64,000 nt of DNA. It comes from Flavobacteriaceae bacterium (GTDB lineage Bacteria > Bacteroidota > Bacteroidia > Flavobacteriales > Flavobacteriaceae). The position numbers were made by a program, and so were the translations under genes. Numbering within the stretch: the stretch's first letter is position 1; each line of letters begins with the position of its first letter. This document shows positions 53,487-62,516 of the stretch, piece by piece. Location: the NCBI GenBank assembly GCA_028280265.1, contig JANQMD010000051.1, positions 1 to 64,000 on the forward strand. The letters run 5' to 3'. Under the pieces are notes generated by a model. That model had not been told where the DNA came from and made no database searches. It worked only from the letters and a program-made list of their open reading frames with translations.

Positions 53487-54164
53487 TTAATTAACTTGTT
53501 TAATAATACCTCCTATTACCTTTTTATCTTTAATAATTTCTGGTGTTCCTTTATAAAAAATAGATCCTCCAAAGCTTACTTTTGCATTTAAAGTTTCTCC
53601 TGCTTTTACTTCTGCTTTTGCTCCCGAACCAGCTCTAATGGTTGTATTGTCTGAAACCTCTAATCCATATCCATGATAAACTCCATATAAATCAACATCA
53701 ATATCTTGATTCTTAGAGGAACCTGTTAATTTGATAATCCCTCCTGATGATGATTTCACTTTTAAGTGCTTAATTTTAACTACCAGGTTAATAAAAGCTC
53801 TCTCTTGAGATTTTACTTCTAACTGTAATTGTTCAATTTCTTTTCCAGTAATCGTTGCTCCTTCATTCGCGTCAATCACTTTAATTTCTTTATTGTAATA
53901 CAGTTTTATATCTACTTTTCCATCCGCAGAAAGATCTGGAAACTTCAATGTAAGTTTCAATGTGTTATTAGAGTTTTTAACTTTTACTTTTTCAGCTTTT
54001 TCACCCGTAATTTCAATTTTTTGCTCTTCAGACTGTATCAACTCAACATTGATACCATTGTAGACTTTAATTTTATCAAAATCACCCAGTGTCTTTGTAA
54101 TGACCGTCTGACCTATGCTTGAATAGCTAATAAAGAGAATAAATAATAGCAATACTTTTTTCAT
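53487..54164 (-). CDS. Exported head-GIN domain protein (DUF2807)
   Basis: This 225-residue protein has a signal peptide (about 1-18, MKKVLLLFILFISYSSIGQ). The rest is a run of beta-strands of about 20 residues with periodic small and hydrophobic residues, such as KVYNGINVELIQSEEQKIEITGE and IRAGSGAKAEVKAGETLNAKVSFGGSIFYKG. This fits the DUF2807/GIN beta-helix family, whose function is unknown. It is probably periplasmic or surface-exposed. Confidence 0.88.
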   Translation of the reverse strand: MKKVLLLFILFISYSSIGQTVITKTLGDFDKIKVYNGINVELIQSEEQKIEITGEKAEKVKVKNSNNTLKLTLKFPDLSADGKVDIKLYYNKEIKVIDANEGATITGKEIEQLQLEVKSQERAFINLVVKIKHLKVKSSSGGIIKLTGSSKNQDIDVDLYGVYHGYGLEVSDNTTIRAGSGAKAEVKAGETLNAKVSFGGSIFYKGTPEIIKDKKVIGGIIKQVN

Positions 54165-54256
54165 TTGATGTTGTTTTTGGTTAGGAAACTTTAGTTATAT
54201 ACTATTTATAAAGTCAAACTTCGGAAATTATTGTGGAAAGTAGGGTTAAATAATGC

Positions 54257-56455
54257 TTAATCTTCTATCAATTCAAAATCTAAGTGTTTTCTCTCTAAAT
54301 CTGTGTGCTTTACTTTCACAACCACTTCATCTCCTAACTGATACATGTGTTTAGTAGACTGACCTACAATGGCAAATTGCTCTTCATCAAAAATGTAATA
54401 ATCGCTTTTTATATCTCTAATTCGAACCATGCCTTCACATTTATTAGAAATAATTTCCACATAAATACCCCATTCGGTAACACCTGAAATGACACCTGTA
54501 AATTCTTCATCTCTATGATCTTCCATATATTTTACCTGCATGTATTTAATGGAATCTCTTTCGGCTTTTGCAGCCAACTCTTCCATTTTAGAGGAATGCT
54601 TGCATTTTACTTCGTAATCTTCTGCCTTTGGAGAATTTCCTCCATCTAGATAATGTTGTAATAAACGATGTGTCATCACATCTGGATAACGACGAATTGG
54701 TGATGTAAAATGAGAATAGTAATCGAATGCAAGTCCGTAATGACCAATATTCATGGTTGTATAAGCAGCTTTGCTCATAGAACGAATCGCTAAAGTTTCA
54801 ACCATATTTGCTTCTGCTTTGCCATGAACATCTTTTAAAAGTTGATTTAAACTTTGTGTGGTACTCTCTCTAGTCTGGGTATTCATTTTGTATCCAAACT
54901 TAAAGACCATATTTTGCAAAGCAGCCAGTTTTTCAACATCCGGCTCGTCGTGAACTCTATAAACAAATGTTTTGTTTGTAGGTCCTCTTTTTCCTTTTCC
55001 TATAAACTGAGCCACTCTTTTATTGGCTAACAACATAAATTCTTCAATTAATTTGTTTGCATCTTTTGCTTCTTTGAAATACACTCCAGTCGGATCCAAA
55101 TGTTCATTCAAATGGAATTTTACTTCAATGCGATCAAAGGAAATGGCTCCGGATTTCATTCTCTTTTTTCGAAGAATTTTTGCAATCTCATCTAGTTTTA
55201 AAATAGCCTCTAAAATAGATTCATCTACTTCATAGGTTTCAGAAGTTAAAGAAACATTCTCTGGAACACTATTTCTTTTCGTCTCGATAATTGCTTGAGC
55301 TTCCTCATAAGCAAATCGTTTGTCGGAATAAGTGACTGTTCTACCAAACCATTGATTAACAATTTCAGCTTTGTCACTGATTTCAAAAACTGCTGAAAAG
55401 GTAAGTTTTTCTTCATTAGGACGAAGAGAACAGACACCATTTGATAGCATTTCTGGTAACATAGGTACTACCCTATCTACCAAATAAACAGAAGTCGCCC
55501 TATTGTAGGCTTCAGTATCCAATATTGTTTTTGGTTGTACATAATGGGATACATCTGCAATGTGAATTCCTACTTCATAATTTCCATTTTCTAATTTTTT
55601 AAAGGATAAAGCGTCATCAAAATCTTTAGCATCTTTTGGATCTATGGTAAACGTTAAGATATCTCTCATATCTCTACGTTTTTTTATTTCTTCTTTGGTG
55701 ATCTCAACAGATAGTTCCGATGCCGATTTCTCTACTTCTTCAGGAAATTCATAAGGCAAACCATATTCTAATAAAATAGAATGAATCTCAGTATTATGAT
55801 CACCTGGTTTTCCTAGTACTTGTGTAATTTTTCCAAATGGGTTTTTAGAATTGTCTGGCCAGTCTGTGATTTTAGCAACGACTTTGTCTCCGTGTTCTGC
55901 TCCATTAATTTTACTTTTTGCAATAAAAAAGTCTACAGGAATTCTCGCGTTGTCAGGGATTACAAAACCAAAGTTTTTACTCATTTGTAAAGTTCCAACG
56001 AACTCTTCTTTAGATCGTTCTATAATTTCAACAACATCTGCTTCTAACTTATCACTTCTGCGCTTTTTGTACACATACACTCGAACCGTATCTTCATGCA
56101 ATGCCTTTCCTAAATTTACAGAAGGAATAAAGATATCTACATCAAAAGAATCGCTGATAAAATATGCATTTCCAGTTCGAGTAACATCTACAGTACCTAT
56201 GAAATATTTCCGATCTTCATTAATTTGAAACTTACCTCGATCGATCTCTTTTATTTTTTTATTCGCTGTGAGTTCAACTAGTTTCTGAAGAATTTGTGTT
56301 TTTCCGTCAGTATCGGTAATACCCATTTTCGCAGCAATCTGTTTGTAGTTGTAATATTTACTGCTATCCTCATTGAGGATTTTAAAAATATTTCTCGTTA
56401 AATCCTTGATTACTTTTCCTTTCTTTTTATAAAATTTTTTACGCTTTCTACTCAT
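54257..56455 (-). CDS. rnr: Ribonuclease R
   Basis: RNase R is a 3'-5' exoribonuclease that degrades structured RNA. This 732-residue protein has an N-terminal HTH-like and cold-shock region, then the RNB domain with DPKDAKDFDDAL (metal-binding Asp residues), HIADVSHYV and TSPIRRYPDVMTHRLL, and an S1 domain near the C-terminus (GVISGVTEWGIYVEI and GMVRI). All are in the family order. The upstream gap contains a small gene and AT-rich DNA. Confidence 0.97.
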   Translation of the reverse strand: MSRKRKKFYKKKGKVIKDLTRNIFKILNEDSSKYYNYKQIAAKMGITDTDGKTQILQKLVELTANKKIKEIDRGKFQINEDRKYFIGTVDVTRTGNAYFISDSFDVDIFIPSVNLGKALHEDTVRVYVYKKRRSDKLEADVVEIIERSKEEFVGTLQMSKNFGFVIPDNARIPVDFFIAKSKINGAEHGDKVVAKITDWPDNSKNPFGKITQVLGKPGDHNTEIHSILLEYGLPYEFPEEVEKSASELSVEITKEEIKKRRDMRDILTFTIDPKDAKDFDDALSFKKLENGNYEVGIHIADVSHYVQPKTILDTEAYNRATSVYLVDRVVPMLPEMLSNGVCSLRPNEEKLTFSAVFEISDKAEIVNQWFGRTVTYSDKRFAYEEAQAIIETKRNSVPENVSLTSETYEVDESILEAILKLDEIAKILRKKRMKSGAISFDRIEVKFHLNEHLDPTGVYFKEAKDANKLIEEFMLLANKRVAQFIGKGKRGPTNKTFVYRVHDEPDVEKLAALQNMVFKFGYKMNTQTRESTTQSLNQLLKDVHGKAEANMVETLAIRSMSKAAYTTMNIGHYGLAFDYYSHFTSPIRRYPDVMTHRLLQHYLDGGNSPKAEDYEVKCKHSSKMEELAAKAERDSIKYMQVKYMEDHRDEEFTGVISGVTEWGIYVEIISNKCEGMVRIRDIKSDYYIFDEEQFAIVGQSTKHMYQLGDEVVVKVKHTDLERKHLDFELIED

Positions 56456-56533
56456 AAATCTTTCTTCTTTTTAAGATACGTCCAAAGTACAAATAAATTA
56501 AGAGTTGGTGTTTTCTTGTACAAAAAGTTAAAA

Positions 56534-56548
56534 TTTTCCTAAGGAAAA
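56534..56548. repeat. Short palindrome upstream of rnr
   Basis: TTTTCCT-A-AGGAAAA, seven-base arms around a single base. It lies between the divergent rnr gene and the 56-residue membrane protein. It could be an operator or chance. Confidence 0.4.
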
Positions 56549-56599
56549 TGTAACAATTGTTAAAATACCACGTCTTTATAGTAAGAAACAGCTTTAAAA

Positions 56600-56770
56600 G
56601 TGAAAGACTTACGTAAAATAATCGCTTTATTCATCCTCATCTTTGTAGTCGGTACAACGATTACATTGGTTTCTATCAACCAAAAATTAGATAAGAAAGA
56701 GAAAAAGGAAAGAATCGTTGTATCCAAAGATTCTACCAAATCATTTACTTCAGAAAAGAAAGCGATCTAA
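56600..56770 (+). CDS. Small membrane-anchored protein, 56 aa
   Basis: It starts with GTG and reads MKDLRKIIALFILIFVVGTTITLVSINQKLDKK..., ending SFTSEKKAI. Residues 7-24 form a single TM segment, followed by a highly charged tail rich in Lys, Glu and Ser. No family is recognised. It is divergent from rnr. The clean hydrophobic-then-charged pattern is protein-like, but there is no ATG and no strong promoter match. Confidence 0.5.
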   Translation: MKDLRKIIALFILIFVVGTTITLVSINQKLDKKEKKERIVVSKDSTKSFTSEKKAI

Positions 56771-57286
56771 ACTACTTTTTCATTATTCCCTTTTCTCAAC
56801 TTTATCAACAATAGGTATTATTAATATTTATTTCTTCTTTTTTTAAAATTTAAATATGATGATAATAATAGCTTGTTAATTTCTACGATAAAAAAATAGG
56901 CTAGAATTTTGATTCATCACTTATCAAAAAACATTCACAGTTTATAAAATGATTAAACGCTTTAAAATCAAACTTCTTTGTACTTTATTAACAAAAGTTA
57001 TAAACAACTCTCAACAGATTTTTCTGAATTTTTTTCAGAAGATTTGATGTAAATAAATTGTAAATTCAATGTTGATAAATGTTCATTAAAAAAGCAAAAC
57101 TTTCATTGCATATTTAAAAGAAACTCTTGTATTGTAATAATATTCATAAGAATCAAATTTATTTTTTAAAAATTACCGATAGTTCTTAACATTTAAGAAA
57201 AATAGTGCAATTGATTAAAAACGAATCACTTATTAAGAATTGATAAAAATCAAATTAGGAAAGCTGTTAATAACGGTATTGATTTG
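56771..57286. other. AT-rich non-coding region, candidate replication origin
   Basis: There is no credible gene in about 500 bases of very AT-rich DNA between the small protein and the rpiB promoter. It contains five degenerate DnaA-box-like words: TTATCAACA at 56802-56810, TTATTAACA at 56985-56993, TTATAAACA at 56998-57006, and the reverse complements TGTTGATAA at 57070-57078 and TGTTAATAA at 57265-57273. An inverted pair TTCTGAA/TTCAGAA lies at 57022-57040. None is a perfect TTATCCACA box, so this is a candidate only. Confidence 0.45.
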
Positions 57287-57294
57287 TATTTTTG
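57287..57294 (+). promoter_or_regulatory. -7 promoter element TATTTTTG of rpiB
   Basis: It matches TAnnTTTG and lies 31 bases before the rpiB ATG. No clear -33 element was found. Confidence 0.5.
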
Positions 57295-57325
57295 TGTCAG
57301 ATAATTCCATTAAAACCAATAAATT

Positions 57326-57757
57326 ATGACGATCGCCATTGGAAATGATCATGCAGGACCAGATTATAAGTTTGAAATTGTAAAATACCTAGAATCAAAA
57401 GGAATCACTGTGAACAACTATGGAACAGATAGTACAGATAGTGTAGATTATCCGGATTTTGTGCATCCAGTGGCAAAAGATGTTGTAGAAAAGAAGGCTG
57501 ATTTTGGAATTCTGATATGTGGAAGCGCCAATGGAGTAGCAATGACAGCTAATAAATATCAAGATATAAGAGCTGGACTATGTTGGACAAAAGAAATTGT
57601 GGAATTGATAAGACAACATAACAATGCAAATGTATTGTGTATTCCCGCTCGTTTTACAGCTATTCCGCAGGCCATTAAGATGGTAGAAACATTTTTAAAT
57701 ACTGAATTTGAAGGAGGTCGTCATCAAAAACGCGTTGATAAAATACCTGCTTGTTAA
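57326..57757 (+). CDS. rpiB: Ribose-5-phosphate isomerase B
   Basis: RpiB interconverts ribose 5-phosphate and ribulose 5-phosphate in the pentose phosphate pathway. The 143-residue protein has IAIGNDHAGPDYKFEIV, DYPDFVHPVAKDV, LICGSANGVAMTANKYQDIRAGLCW with the active-site Cys region, and HNNANVLCIPARF. Length is standard. Its stop overlaps the start of the GNAT gene (TAATG), so the two are translationally coupled. Confidence 0.95.
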   Translation: MTIAIGNDHAGPDYKFEIVKYLESKGITVNNYGTDSTDSVDYPDFVHPVAKDVVEKKADFGILICGSANGVAMTANKYQDIRAGLCWTKEIVELIRQHNNANVLCIPARFTAIPQAIKMVETFLNTEFEGGRHQKRVDKIPAC

Positions 57758-58203
57758 TGATTGTATTTAGTATTAAAACTTTCGACGAAATTTCAGCTGT
57801 AGAAATGTATGAAATGCTGAGATTGCGATCAGAGGTCTTTGTTGTTGAACAAGATTGTGTGTATCAGGATATAGATAACAAAGATCAAAAAGCATTTCAT
57901 GTTTTCGGATACAAAGAAAATGAGCTGATTGCATACTCTAGAATCTTTGATAGTGGCGATTATTTTGAATTACCAAGCATCGGAAGAATTGTAGTGAAAG
58001 AAAACCAAAGAAAGTTTAAATATGGTTATCAGCTTGTAGAGGAATCTATTAAGTGTATAACAGATAACTTTGAGGAAAAATCCATTCTTATTTCCGCACA
58101 AACCCACCTAATAAAATTTTACAACTCTCTTGGTTTTATTCAACAAGGAGAGGAGTATTTAGAAGATGGAATTCCACATATTAAGATGTTGTGTGTAATT
58201 TGA
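57757..58203 (+). CDS. GNAT family acetyltransferase, ElaA-like
   Basis: This 148-residue protein resembles the ElaA group of GNAT enzymes: LRLRSEVFVVEQDCVYQDIDNKDQKAFHV, LPSIGRIVVKENQRKFKYGYQLVEES as the acetyl-CoA-binding core, and HLIKFYNSLGFIQQGEEYLEDGIPH. The substrate is unknown. The ATG at 57757 overlaps the rpiB stop. Confidence 0.88.
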   Translation: MIVFSIKTFDEISAVEMYEMLRLRSEVFVVEQDCVYQDIDNKDQKAFHVFGYKENELIAYSRIFDSGDYFELPSIGRIVVKENQRKFKYGYQLVEESIKCITDNFEEKSILISAQTHLIKFYNSLGFIQQGEEYLEDGIPHIKMLCVI

Positions 58204-58206
58204 GAA

Positions 58207-58397
58207 ATGAAACAAACGATAACCAAATCTGACAAAAACTTAAAAATCTTAAACAAGCTAATCGTGAATCGATTTTACCAATTGTTATTATAATTTTCGG
58301 ACTGATATTCTTTGCGGATTTTAAACTAAAAGAGAAAAAAGAAATAAATCAATTAACTGAAAAAATTTTAGAATTCTATAAATCGGAATATGACTAA
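58207..58397 (+). pseudogene. Possible frameshifted small membrane protein
   Basis: The ATG frame (MKQTITKSDKNLK...) stops after 28 codons. The neighbouring frame then continues as ESILPIVIIIFGLIFFADF..., a TM segment plus a charged helix, up to TAA at 58397. Adding one A to the A5 run at 58234-58238 would join them into one 63-residue protein. So either the gene is broken, the run was misread, or slippage occurs. The three-base gap after the GNAT gene supports a former third operon member. Confidence 0.4.
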
Positions 58398-58440
58398 ATC
58401 AAAAAAACTACACACAACAATATATAATTGTAATTACAGT

Positions 58441-58490
58441 ACCTGCCTGCCGCAAGCGGGGATTTGACTACGTTGAGCGCAGTCGAAGGG
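58441..58490. repeat. Dispersed intergenic repeat element
   Basis: GC-rich for this genome: CCTGCCTGCCGCAAGCGGGG followed by GACTACG and TTGAGCGCAGTCGAAGGG. The last part is identical, over 15 bases in reverse complement, to a segment inside gltX, and the first part resembles 244-277. It lies in a 195-base gap (58398-58592) that has no other feature. Confidence 0.7.
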
Positions 58491-58592
58491 TAAGTTATAA
58501 CCCAGTCGGAATAGGTAAGTTTGCTAACAAAAGAATAAGAAACATTAACCCGTAACTTAGGGTTATACTAGACCCGTTAAGAAAGTGATATA

Positions 58593-59486
58593 CTACGCTT
58601 CTTTAGATCCAAAAATTTTCTTTTTAAAAGCTGCAAAAATACCTACAGCACCAATAGCTATAAACTTCCAAAATTTTAGAAGCAATGCAAAGAAACCTGC
58701 TTTCGCTAATATTTTTCCAGCAATCAATCCTCCAATACCGTAAGCAGCAACTTTATCAATACTAGGATCGAAGTCTTCATAGGTATTTCCTTGAGTAAAT
58801 TCAACACTATCTAAAATAGTATTTACATCTTTCTTTACGGCAGGTAAAATAGTAATATCACCTATGGCATTTAGATTAAGAAAACCACTTCTTCCTAAAA
58901 TTCTAATATTATAATTAAGTGTATTAACATCATAATCTTCAAATTTCAGATCTTTTGCCCAGTGTAATTTCTTAGACTCTTGATTGTAAAAAGGAGGTGA
59001 AGCCCAGCCAACCAATTCAATTTCTGGATACCCGAGTCTTTTTCTCTCTTCATTACCCAATCTAGTATCTTCTTGCATTTGCTCTAGAAGATCAGTATAA
59101 TCTAAATTTTTAGTATCCTCATCATCTATATAACCTTCATCTGAATAAGTAACTTCAACAGCATAGGTAAAGTTATCACCTATAGGGTCTACATCTTCAG
59201 GAAATAAAAGACCTAATACATCTTCTGGAGGATTTCCCCATAGATCAGTTAAAACAATTTTACTTTGTTGAGCATCTAGAAACTTATAACCTTTTGGAAC
59301 ATTTAAAACTGCAATACTATCAAGAAAAGCAATGGTTCCATGCTGATAAGTAAATGATTTATTAATACTGTCAATTTTTTGTAGATAGATTTTTTTCTCC
59401 TCTTCAGTCAACTCATCTGTAGATTCCTGACTGTAAGAAAAAAATGAAAAAAGTGTAAGCGTAAGAAATAGAATTAAACTTCTCAT
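58593..59486 (-). CDS. DUF2167 family exported membrane protein
   Basis: This ~297-residue protein has a signal peptide (MRSLILFLTLTLFSFFSYSQ), a soluble region with KGYKFLDAQQSKIVLTDLWGNPP, GWASPPFYNQESKKLHWAKDL and YNIRILGRSGFLNLNAIGD, and a C-terminal membrane hairpin (about 243-289) before a short basic tail. This matches DUF2167, of unknown function. The start at 59486 is used because it is the first ATG; the longer frame starts with a non-standard codon. It is divergent from recA. Confidence 0.87.
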   Translation of the reverse strand: MRSLILFLTLTLFSFFSYSQESTDELTEEEKKIYLQKIDSINKSFTYQHGTIAFLDSIAVLNVPKGYKFLDAQQSKIVLTDLWGNPPEDVLGLLFPEDVDPIGDNFTYAVEVTYSDEGYIDDEDTKNLDYTDLLEQMQEDTRLGNEERKRLGYPEIELVGWASPPFYNQESKKLHWAKDLKFEDYDVNTLNYNIRILGRSGFLNLNAIGDITILPAVKKDVNTILDSVEFTQGNTYEDFDPSIDKVAAYGIGGLIAGKILAKAGFFALLLKFWKFIAIGAVGIFAAFKKKIFGSKEA

Positions 59487-59615
59487 AATCAATTTTTTTA
59501 GTTAGTAATAGGCAATAATAAACAAAAAAAAGTAAATAAAAAGATAAATGATCTTCTTTCTGTTTTTCGTACCTTGCTTTCTCGTATTTTTAACTTAAAA
59601 ATTAGCAAAAGAAAC

Positions 59616-60623
59616 ATGTCAACAGATAAAGAAAAACAAGCCAAACTCAAAGCATTACAACTAACTTTAGATAAGCTAGATAAGACATATGGTAAAGGTG
59701 CTGTAATGAAAATGGGCGATAGCGTTGTAGAGGATGTAGAAGCGATTTCTTCTGGATCATTAGGATTGGATTTAGCATTGGGAGTTGGAGGATACCCTAG
59801 AGGAAGAATTATTGAAATTTATGGACCGGAATCTTCAGGAAAAACCACGTTGACATTGCATGCCATAGCAGAAGCACAAAAAGCAGGAGGAATTGCCGCA
59901 TTTGTGGATGCAGAACATGCTTTTGATCGTTTTTATGCTGAAAGTTTAGGAGTAGATATTGACAATTTAATTATCTCTCAACCAGATCATGGAGAGCAAG
60001 CACTAGAAATTGCAGATAATTTAATTCGTTCTGGAGCGATTGATATTGTAGTGATTGACTCTGTTGCTGCATTGACACCAAAATCGGAAATAGAAGGAGA
60101 AATGGGAGATTCTAAAATGGGTCTTCACGCTCGTTTGATGTCGCAAGCACTTCGTAAGTTAACAGGTACCATCAGCAAAACAAAATGTACAGTAATATTT
60201 ATTAACCAGTTACGTGAGAAAATTGGAGTGATGTTTGGAAATCCTGAAACAACCACAGGAGGGAATGCACTAAAATTCTATGCTTCTGTACGTTTAGACA
60301 TTCGTAGAAGAACTCAAATCAAAGATGGAGATCGAGTGATTGGTAATTCAACGAAAGTAAAAGTGGTAAAAAACAAAGTAGCACCACCTTTTCAAACAGC
60401 AGAATTCGATATTATGTACGGAGCTGGAATTTCAAAAGTAGGTGAAGTTTTGGACATTGGAGTGGACCTTGGAATTATTAAAAAAAGCGGATCTTGGTTT
60501 AGTTATGGTGAGACGAAACTAGGTCAAGGAAGAGATGCTGTAAAAGGATTGATTAAAGACAATCCTGAGTTGATGGAAGAGCTAGAAGGAAAAATCAAAG
60601 ACGCAATTAACGAACAAGAATAA
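59616..60623 (+). CDS. recA: Recombinase RecA
   Basis: RecA forms filaments on single-stranded DNA and drives strand exchange and the SOS response. The 335-residue protein has [16 protein letters not shown] at the N-terminus, Walker [10 protein letters not shown] near 70-78, the [16 protein letters not shown] region, loop L1/L2 segments ([17 protein letters not shown] and [22 protein letters not shown]) and [13 protein letters not shown]. The start at 59616 (MSTDKEKQ) is chosen over a longer frame from 59574. A good terminator follows. Confidence 0.97.
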   Translation: MSTDKEKQAKLKALQLTLDKLDKTYGKGAVMKMGDSVVEDVEAISSGSLGLDLALGVGGYPRGRIIEIYGPESSGKTTLTLHAIAEAQKAGGIAAFVDAEHAFDRFYAESLGVDIDNLIISQPDHGEQALEIADNLIRSGAIDIVVIDSVAALTPKSEIEGEMGDSKMGLHARLMSQALRKLTGTISKTKCTVIFINQLREKIGVMFGNPETTTGGNALKFYASVRLDIRRRTQIKDGDRVIGNSTKVKVVKNKVAPPFQTAEFDIMYGAGISKVGEVLDIGVDLGIIKKSGSWFSYGETKLGQGRDAVKGLIKDNPELMEELEGKIKDAINEQE

Positions 60624-60642
60624 CAAACATACATTTTAAACT

Positions 60643-60674
60643 AAAAGGCGAAAAGAATTTACTTTTCGCCTTTT
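60643..60674. terminator. Terminator after recA
   Basis: Long stem AAAAGGCGAAAAG/CTTTTCGCCTTTT with a six-base loop and a T-tract after it. A-rich bases before the stem would let it work in the other direction too. Confidence 0.92.
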
Positions 60675-60785
60675 TTGTTTGTTTAGAAGCAGGAAAACTA
60701 GCAGATTTTGTAGTTTTAGATAGAGATATATTTACGATTCCATCAACACAAATAAATCAAACCAAAGTAGTTTTAACTGTTTTTA

Positions 60786-61355
60786 ATGGAGAAGAAATTT
60801 TCAAACGATAATCCGATTATTATTTCAGAGAAACTTATCTTGAGAAATATTGAAATTCAAGATTCTTCTGTTTTGCGTGATTTAATGCAAAGAATTTATG
60901 CACCAGCCTATTTAAATTATTGGAAAGACAATGGAGAATGGTATGTAAATGAGCTTTACAACATTGAAAATATTGAGAAAGAATTAGGAAAAGATAATGC
61001 GGATTATTTTTTTGTATTGTATGAAAGCAGGGTGATTGGAATTGTTCGAATTGTTCATGGAATAGATACAAACTACAGAAAGGACAAAACCTTTGTAAAG
61101 CTCCATAGAATTTACTTAGATCAGTCGGTTCAAAACAAAGGAATCGGATACAAAATCATGTTTTGGTTGATCAATTCTTCCCGAAAAAAAGGATATAAAA
61201 AATTGTGGTTAGAAGTCATGGTAAGACAAGATCAAGCACTGTATTTTTACAAAAAACTAGGTTTTAAAGAAGTAGGTAAAGTGCAAGTTCAATACCCTCT
61301 TTTAGTTGATAGTTACAGAGGAATGTATAAGATGGTCAAAGAGTTAAGCAAATAA
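60786..61355 (+). CDS. GNAT family acetyltransferase
   Basis: This 189-residue protein contains the GNAT fold core: IVRIVHGIDT, then KLHRIYLDQSVQNKGIGYKIMFWLI (the acetyl-CoA-binding Q/R-x-x-G-x-G type segment) and LYFYKKLGFKEVGKVQVQYPLL. The substrate is unknown. It follows recA after its terminator and is a separate unit. Confidence 0.88.
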   Translation: MEKKFSNDNPIIISEKLILRNIEIQDSSVLRDLMQRIYAPAYLNYWKDNGEWYVNELYNIENIEKELGKDNADYFFVLYESRVIGIVRIVHGIDTNYRKDKTFVKLHRIYLDQSVQNKGIGYKIMFWLINSSRKKGYKKLWLEVMVRQDQALYFYKKLGFKEVGKVQVQYPLLVDSYRGMYKMVKELSK

Positions 61356-61360
61356 TTTGA

Positions 61361-61510
61361 TTAGTTAGAAAGGACCTTCACAAGAAATAAAATAAGGTAC
61401 AAACCCACACCGAATCCTGCTAAAAGAACAGCAAGAACAAAAAAGACTCTAATTTCTTTTGCTTGAAAATTTGTTTTGGTACTTAACCATTCACAGACAC
61501 CTAAGATCAT
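61361..61510 (-). CDS. Small PspC-like membrane protein, 49 aa
   Basis: ATG at 61510 gives MILGVCEWLSTKTNFQAKEI followed by RVFFVLAVLLAGFGVGLYLI and a short hydrophobic tail. The GVC-x-WL start, the RVFFVLAVLLAGFGVGLYLILF stretch and the length match a short PspC-type domain with a single TM helix. PspC-domain proteins relate to envelope stress; whether this short form does is not known. It is downstream of a 37-residue membrane protein gene on the same strand. Confidence 0.65.
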   Translation of the reverse strand: MILGVCEWLSTKTNFQAKEIRVFFVLAVLLAGFGVGLYLILFLVKVLSN

Positions 61511-61559
61511 AATATTTTTGAATTAGTTGGTAAGGTGAAAATAAGAAAAAAGAAGGATT

Positions 61560-61673
61560 TTAGCTACCTGCAAAAGAAGTTCCAAAAATACCCACAGCTA
61601 ATTCTGCCCATACCAAGAATAGAATAACGATGATTAATACAATGATGAGTCTTTTTCGATTTTTTGATTTCAT
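61560..61673 (-). CDS. Small membrane protein, 37 aa
   Basis: ATG at 61673 gives MKSKNRKRLIIVLIIVILFL, then VWAELAVGIFGTSFAGS. A basic N-terminus is followed by one TM segment and a short AELAVGIFGTSFAGS tail. The pattern resembles small membrane proteins known in Flavobacteriaceae. It lies 49 bases upstream of the PspC-like gene, so both are probably co-expressed. Confidence 0.65.
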   Translation of the reverse strand: MKSKNRKRLIIVLIIVILFLVWAELAVGIFGTSFAGS

Positions 61674-61686
61674 TTCTAGAGAATAT

Positions 61687-62508
61687 TTAAGATTGTAAAG
61701 TTTCTTTCAACGCAGGACCAGCAAAAGTAATAATCTCTGTATCATTAAACTTTACAGTTTTGTATGGGTAGTTTATACTTTCGAACAATTCTTCAACTTT
61801 TAAATAAGTAGGTTTTCCATTGATAATATGGTAAGATGCTATTGAAAAATTGGGCTGATATTTTTCAATTGTTTTCATCGCTCCCTCTATAGCCTCAACC
61901 TCGGCACCTTCAATATCCATCTTTATAAAACTAACTTTTTCAAGTTTCTTTTTCTCGACCCAAGAATCAAGAGTTACGGCATCCCTAGTGACAGTTTTAG
62001 CCTTCTTTGCTTTGTAGAAGACTGAAGAAGCAACACTCGCACCTTGATGAAATTCAATAGCTGTATTTTCATTCCAAATAAGACTATTATCAATTTCAAC
62101 TTTAGGAGAAAGAGACGAGTTCAAAGACAAATTAAAATTCAATTTATTAATATTCTGCGGATCAGGTTCAATGGTATAAATTCTGCCGTCATCATTTAAC
62201 AAAGTTGAAAAATAAAGAGCAAGAACACCAATATTGGCACCAATATCTAAAACAACATCGTCTTTTTTTGGTTCGTAGAAGTGGGTATAGATTCCAAAAT
62301 CTTTATACAAATAATAAAGCGGGATATTTGTTTTTATAAGAGATCTATTATATCTACAATGATGATGACCCTCTTTTTTTAAGGAAGAAAAAAGAAAAGA
62401 AACTTTTCTAGGAGTTGATATATTGAAATAACATAGTTTAAGAAACTCCTTTATATTACTTTTTGGAATAATATTGGAAAGTATTTTTCTTGTTTCTTTC
62501 TTCATCAT
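61687..62508 (-). CDS. FkbM family methyltransferase
   Basis: This 273-residue SAM-dependent methyltransferase has VVLDIGANIGVLALYFSTLL for SAM binding, IEPDPQNINKLNFNLSLN for the acidic loop, and VSFIKMDIEGAEVEAIEGAMKTIEKYQP, the FkbM signature. FkbM enzymes methylate sugars, antibiotics or nucleosides. The substrate is not shown. It starts nine bases after dut and is likely co-transcribed with it. Confidence 0.9.
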   Translation of the reverse strand: MMKKETRKILSNIIPKSNIKEFLKLCYFNISTPRKVSFLFSSLKKEGHHHCRYNRSLIKTNIPLYYLYKDFGIYTHFYEPKKDDVVLDIGANIGVLALYFSTLLNDDGRIYTIEPDPQNINKLNFNLSLNSSLSPKVEIDNSLIWNENTAIEFHQGASVASSVFYKAKKAKTVTRDAVTLDSWVEKKKLEKVSFIKMDIEGAEVEAIEGAMKTIEKYQPNFSIASYHIINGKPTYLKVEELFESINYPYKTVKFNDTEIITFAGPALKETLQS

Positions 62509-62516
62509 TAAAAGTA

